Shown piece after piece: positions 61,250 to 64,000 of a stretch of 64,000 bases of DNA (its first letter is position 1; each line of letters starts with the position of its first letter). The DNA is from Erysipelotrichaceae bacterium NK3D112 (GTDB taxonomy: Bacteria > Bacillota_I > Bacilli_A > Erysipelotrichales > Erysipelotrichaceae), in NCBI GenBank assembly GCA_000701725.1, contig JNJQ01000013.1, forward strand, positions 1-64,000. The letters run 5' to 3'. Below the pieces are notes generated by a model. The model was not told where the DNA came from, searched no databases, and saw only the letters and a list, made by a program, of their open reading frames with translations. The translations under genes were made by a program, and so were the position numbers.

Positions 61250-61807
61250 GTGAAGATAACGGCAATTGATTTTGAAACGGCAAACGGCAGTCCGGCAAGT
61301 GTATGCGCGGTCGGCATCTCGGTGATGGAGGACGGCGCCATTGAGGAGAAGTATTACACTTTGATCCGTCCGGAAGCCAATGTGTCTCATTTTTCACCGA
61401 TGAACATTTCCATTCATCATATCCATCCCCAGGATGTCATACAGGCACCGGACTTCCGCCAGGTATATGCAGAGATGCGTGAATACTTCGAGGATGCGGT
61501 GGTGGTTGCCCATAACGCCCGCTTTGATATGGGCTGCCTGAAAGCCGCCTGCCTCAACACCGGTCTGCCGGTTCCCGTACTGACTTATTTTGATACGGTG
61601 GAACTGAGCCGGCGTGTGTTTCCCAATCTTGCAAGGCACAGACTCAATGACATGTGCGATTATCTCGGGGTTGAGCTGGACCACCATAACGCGCTCAGCG
61701 ATTCCTATGGCTGTCTGATGATTGTCGCAAATGTGATGAATCTGACCGGCATCTATGAACCGCTGGATCTTGTCAGCGCATGCAATGTCCGTTTAAGAAA
61801 TCTCTGA
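61250..61807 (+). CDS. DnaQ-like DEDD 3'-5' exonuclease
   Basis: The 185-residue protein has the DEDD exonuclease motifs: AIDFETAN (Asp7, Glu9), VAHNARFDMGCL and the HxxxxD block HHNALSDSYG. It fits the epsilon-like or oligoribonuclease-type nucleases that trim DNA or RNA 3' ends. The GTG start at 61250 follows AGGGAG. It lies 3 nt after the ArsR stop, so the three genes form one operon. Confidence 0.87.
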   Translation: MKITAIDFETANGSPASVCAVGISVMEDGAIEEKYYTLIRPEANVSHFSPMNISIHHIHPQDVIQAPDFRQVYAEMREYFEDAVVVAHNARFDMGCLKAACLNTGLPVPVLTYFDTVELSRRVFPNLARHRLNDMCDYLGVELDHHNALSDSYGCLMIVANVMNLTGIYEPLDLVSACNVRLRNL

Positions 61808-61809
61808 AA

Positions 61810-61847
61810 TTGACAAAAAGGTGCGAAATATCGCTGATTATGCGATA
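61810..61847 (+). promoter_or_regulatory. Promoter region with inverted repeat
   Basis: TTGACA at 61810-61815 is a perfect -35; the best -10 is a TG-C-GATAAT box at about 61841, too far for a normal spacer. TATCGC (61829-61834) and GCGATA (61842-61847) form an inverted repeat across this region, possibly an operator. Confidence 0.4.
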
Positions 61848-61883
61848 ATAACTGATGACCCAAGAGAAAACAGGAGGTTGAAC

Positions 61884-63764
61884 ATGGCTACAAACTATGA
61901 AATCCTGATGAGTCTTTCGAAAAAACAGATGGCTGCTTTCATTCATTCGCTTGTCAATAAGGAAGTCAGCAGATATATCGACTGGAACGCATGGCTGCTT
62001 TCCGAGAATCCCGAACCGCCTTACCGCGGAGAGGCCGCCTTCCTCAAAGAGGACGGTCAGGAAACAGAATGTTTCCTGCTGGAAGAAAAAGAGGAGAACG
62101 GTGTCCGTACAAGAACCGTCTTCATTCCGGGTGAAAAGGGCAATGTGATTCTGAAACAGATGGAAGCCCATTTTGTCAGAAAGGCATCCGAAGCGATTTA
62201 TCCGGCCGCCCCGCTGCCCGAGCTTGATGAAGAAGAGCTGAAAGCGGCTGCCGATGAGAGTGATCTGGTTCTTGAAAGCCTGCTGAATGAAACCGAGCAG
62301 GAAGCGGAAGAACTGGATCAGTTGATCAATGAATCGATCGATCTCGGTCTGGAAGAAAAGACGGAAACACCGCAGCCGGAAGAAACCGCTGCTGAAGAAA
62401 CAGCACAGCCGGAAGAAGTCACACCGGCCGCTGAACCTGAGCCGGAAGAACCGCAGCTGCCGGAAACAGAAGCGGAAACAGAACCGGAAATCGAAATTCC
62501 TGAAATGAAGTTTGATGAGATTGAAACAATCTCACAGACAGATGATGAAATCAAAGCTGAAAAGGCCGTGATTGAAGGGGATGATGAGATTCCCGATATC
62601 GCGTTAAGTGAAATCATCGCCGAAGCTTCTCCGCTTGAAGAAGAACCCGGACTGCCAAAGAATCTGCCGCTCACCGAAGCGGATGATGAACCGTTAAGCT
62701 TTGAGGAGCCGGAAGAGGATGACCTCGTTCTGCCTCCGTATACACAGATGACACCGGCGGAAGAACGCACCCGCCAGCTGGAAATCCAGGCGCTGCTGTT
62801 TGATGATGACGATGAGGATGAGCAGCCGATGCAGGAAAAACCTGAACCGGTCATCACAAAAGCTGAACCCGAGTCTGTCACAGAAGAACCTGAGCCCGTC
62901 AAAAAAGAACCGCAGCCGGCAGTCGTTGAACCGGAACCCGAAACAGCCGAAGAAGAGGATGATTTATTCGACTTTGATCTGAGTCTTCTCGATGAGCTTG
63001 ACAGTGCCGTTCTTGCAGCGGAACAGAAGGAAACCGAAGCGACTTCCTCATTGAACTTCAAGGATCTGCAGACAGCGGAAACACCGGTGAAGAAACCGGA
63101 AGAGCCGGTGAGTGAAGAAGAACAGCCGGAAGAGGATGAAGTCGTTGACTTCTTCGATGAGCAGGACCGTGCAGCTGCCTCTGAACCGGACTATTACAGC
63201 CGCGGACGCATTGAGCTGCTCAAGGAATCACTCTTTGATGATTATGATGAACCGCCGCTGGGAACCGGAGACCTCGTCTTCCAGGAAACCACCGCGATTG
63301 AGATCGACCGCAACGAGCAGAAGCTGCCCGAAGCCGCTGATCTTGACGAAGGAATTGCCTTTGCCGATGTGGAGATCCCCGAAAAGATGATCGAAACCGC
63401 CAAGAAGGCTGAATCCACTTCTTCCATGGAACTGCAGGAGGATGAGGATGCCGATTCATTCTTCGACCGCTTCCGCGAACTGACTGAAAGCGAACCCGAG
63501 GATGACGCGACGGCAGAGCTTGATCTTGAGGAACTCAAGAAGGAAAGCTCCGTGCTTGGCCGTCTGGCAGACAAAAATGCGCAGAAAGAACCGGAGAAAA
63601 CACCGGAGGAAGAGGAACGCGACTTCCGCAGTGATACGCTGGCGATGTTACTGATTGACAAGAAGAAGACATCGATGCTCTATGATCCCAACGATCCCGA
63701 GGATCAGGAGCTGCCGACCATCGCTTTCTCCGCCATTGACAACGAAGAGGAACAGATGTTCTGA
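61884..63764 (+). CDS. Large acidic Glu/Pro-rich protein, unknown
   Basis: The 626-residue protein has a folded N-terminal domain of about 110 residues (NYEILMSLSKKQMAAFIHSLVNKEV ...) that I do not recognise. It is followed by about 500 residues dominated by Glu, Asp and Pro in short degenerate repeats (EEPEPVKKEPQP-like). No signal peptide or membrane segment is seen. The composition resembles the tail of the anchored protein at 3998. A scaffold, cell-cycle or metal-buffering role is possible; unknown. AGGAGG before ATG at 61884 sets the start. Confidence 0.78.
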   Translation: MATNYEILMSLSKKQMAAFIHSLVNKEVSRYIDWNAWLLSENPEPPYRGEAAFLKEDGQETECFLLEEKEENGVRTRTVFIPGEKGNVILKQMEAHFVRKASEAIYPAAPLPELDEEELKAAADESDLVLESLLNETEQEAEELDQLINESIDLGLEEKTETPQPEETAAEETAQPEEVTPAAEPEPEEPQLPETEAETEPEIEIPEMKFDEIETISQTDDEIKAEKAVIEGDDEIPDIALSEIIAEASPLEEEPGLPKNLPLTEADDEPLSFEEPEEDDLVLPPYTQMTPAEERTRQLEIQALLFDDDDEDEQPMQEKPEPVITKAEPESVTEEPEPVKKEPQPAVVEPEPETAEEEDDLFDFDLSLLDELDSAVLAAEQKETEATSSLNFKDLQTAETPVKKPEEPVSEEEQPEEDEVVDFFDEQDRAAASEPDYYSRGRIELLKESLFDDYDEPPLGTGDLVFQETTAIEIDRNEQKLPEAADLDEGIAFADVEIPEKMIETAKKAESTSSMELQEDEDADSFFDRFRELTESEPEDDATAELDLEELKKESSVLGRLADKNAQKEPEKTPEEEERDFRSDTLAMLLIDKKKTSMLYDPNDPEDQELPTIAFSAIDNEEEQMF

Positions 63765-63773
63765 TGAACCATG

Positions 63774-63812
63774 AAGCCGTTTTGCGACAGCTGCCGCAGG
63801 CCGGCTTTTTTC
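63774..63812 (+). terminator. Terminator of acidic protein gene
   Basis: AAGCCG (63774-63779) pairs with CGGCTT (63802-63807) around an inner GCG/CGC pairing, followed by T6. Confidence 0.75.
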
Positions 63813-63892
63813 TTTGAAGGAGATCAGTGACACGGTGTTACGCAATTTGAATGATTTGTGAATCTGTCAAAATGAAAAATCTTACATTCCGT

Positions 63893-63911
63893 TTGATGTT
63901 GTTTACATCAA
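63893..63911 (+). promoter_or_regulatory. Inverted repeat in the promoter of the last gene
   Basis: TTGATGT-N5-ACATCAA is a perfect 7-5-7 repeat. TTGATG doubles as a -35 with TACAAT at about 63918 as -10, so a bound repressor would block initiation. Confidence 0.5.
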
Positions 63912-63963
63912 CTGTCTACAATGATATGATAGGTGCACTTGAGAAAGGTTTGACTAAACTGTT

Positions 63964-64000
63964 ATGGCACAATATGAAAACAATGCTTACTTCTGGCAGA
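63964..64000 (+). CDS. 5' end of a gene cut by the window
   Basis: ATG at 63964 begins an open frame of 12 codons (MAQYENNAYFWQ) running off the right end. The residues faintly recall the N-terminus of an inorganic pyrophosphatase, but 12 residues are too few for a call. A promoter with an inverted repeat lies upstream. Confidence 0.5.
   Translation, partial: MAQYENNAYFWQ

Noticed and set aside
62318-63061. Serine-rich open frame antisense to the acidic protein
   Set aside because: GAA/GAG codons read as TTC/CTC and TCC/TCT on the other strand; no promoter or ribosome site supports it.

Overview
The window reads as chromosome of a mid-GC, monoderm Bacillota, most likely an Erysipelotrichaceae-like gut bacterium. 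This is inferred from strong AGGAGG ribosome sites, lipoboxes, lactose/cellobiose-type PTS modules, a LicR-type PTS regulator, HrcA/CIRCE control, QueH-type queuosine synthesis, VanZ and yybP-ykoY riboswitches, with no outer-membrane genes. The genus cannot be fixed from this sequence. There is no rRNA, CRISPR array or prophage; one IS91-like element with a frameshifted transposase is present.

Layout. 0-8 kb: tRNA-Arg(CCG), a HAD phosphatase, a membrane protein, an ABC-F ATPase, an acidic anchored protein, a PatB-type lyase, an RluA pseudouridine synthase and an aminotransferase. 7.9-8.1 kb: an unassigned, strongly self-complementary stretch that looks like a small structured RNA. 8-13 kb: an rRNA methyltransferase, an MBOAT/DHHW O-acetylation pair and an SGNH hydrolase. 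13-18 kb: a complete nucleoside ABC importer. 18-26 kb: a membrane-anchored MerR regulator, a PfoR-like EIIC protein, a lipoprotein, RlmI and CarD. 26-29 kb: a GH25 lysozyme and a Na/phosphate symporter behind a yybP-ykoY (Mn2+) riboswitch. 29-30.4 kb: the IS91-like element.

30.4-41.4 kb is a catabolic island: a GH43 glycosidase, a LicR/BglG-type regulator, a GH78-like alpha-L-rhamnosidase, PTS EIIB-EIIC-EIIA, an old-yellow-enzyme/enoate reductase and an aldo-keto reductase. A shared TTACCGC palindrome lies before both the rhamnosidase and the PTS genes. The layout suggests import, deglycosylation and reduction of a plant-type glycoside. 41.5-49 kb holds an RHH mini-operon, MntP, an orphan EIIB, a WYL regulator with Sir2, and a cation exporter (CDF) with an EamA transporter. 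49-54 kb: HtpG under a CIRCE element, a two-subunit class I fumarase, and RlmA. 54-57.5 kb: a TetR regulator whose operator-like motif (TTGACYNNCGGTCAGT) recurs before VanZ-RDD, before a DUF6054-like gene that also has a second yybP-ykoY riboswitch, and 50 kb away before the acidic anchored protein. 57.5-60.4 kb: the tgt-queA-queH operon. 60.4-64 kb: a membrane protein, an ArsR metal sensor, a DnaQ-like exonuclease, a long acidic protein and the first codons of a further gene.

Two themes cross the window. Manganese/cation homeostasis appears in two yybP-ykoY riboswitches, MntP, a CDF exporter and a zinc-type ArsR. Apparently leaderless genes also recur: about seven have a good -10 box only 6-9 nt before the start codon and no Shine-Dalgarno sequence.
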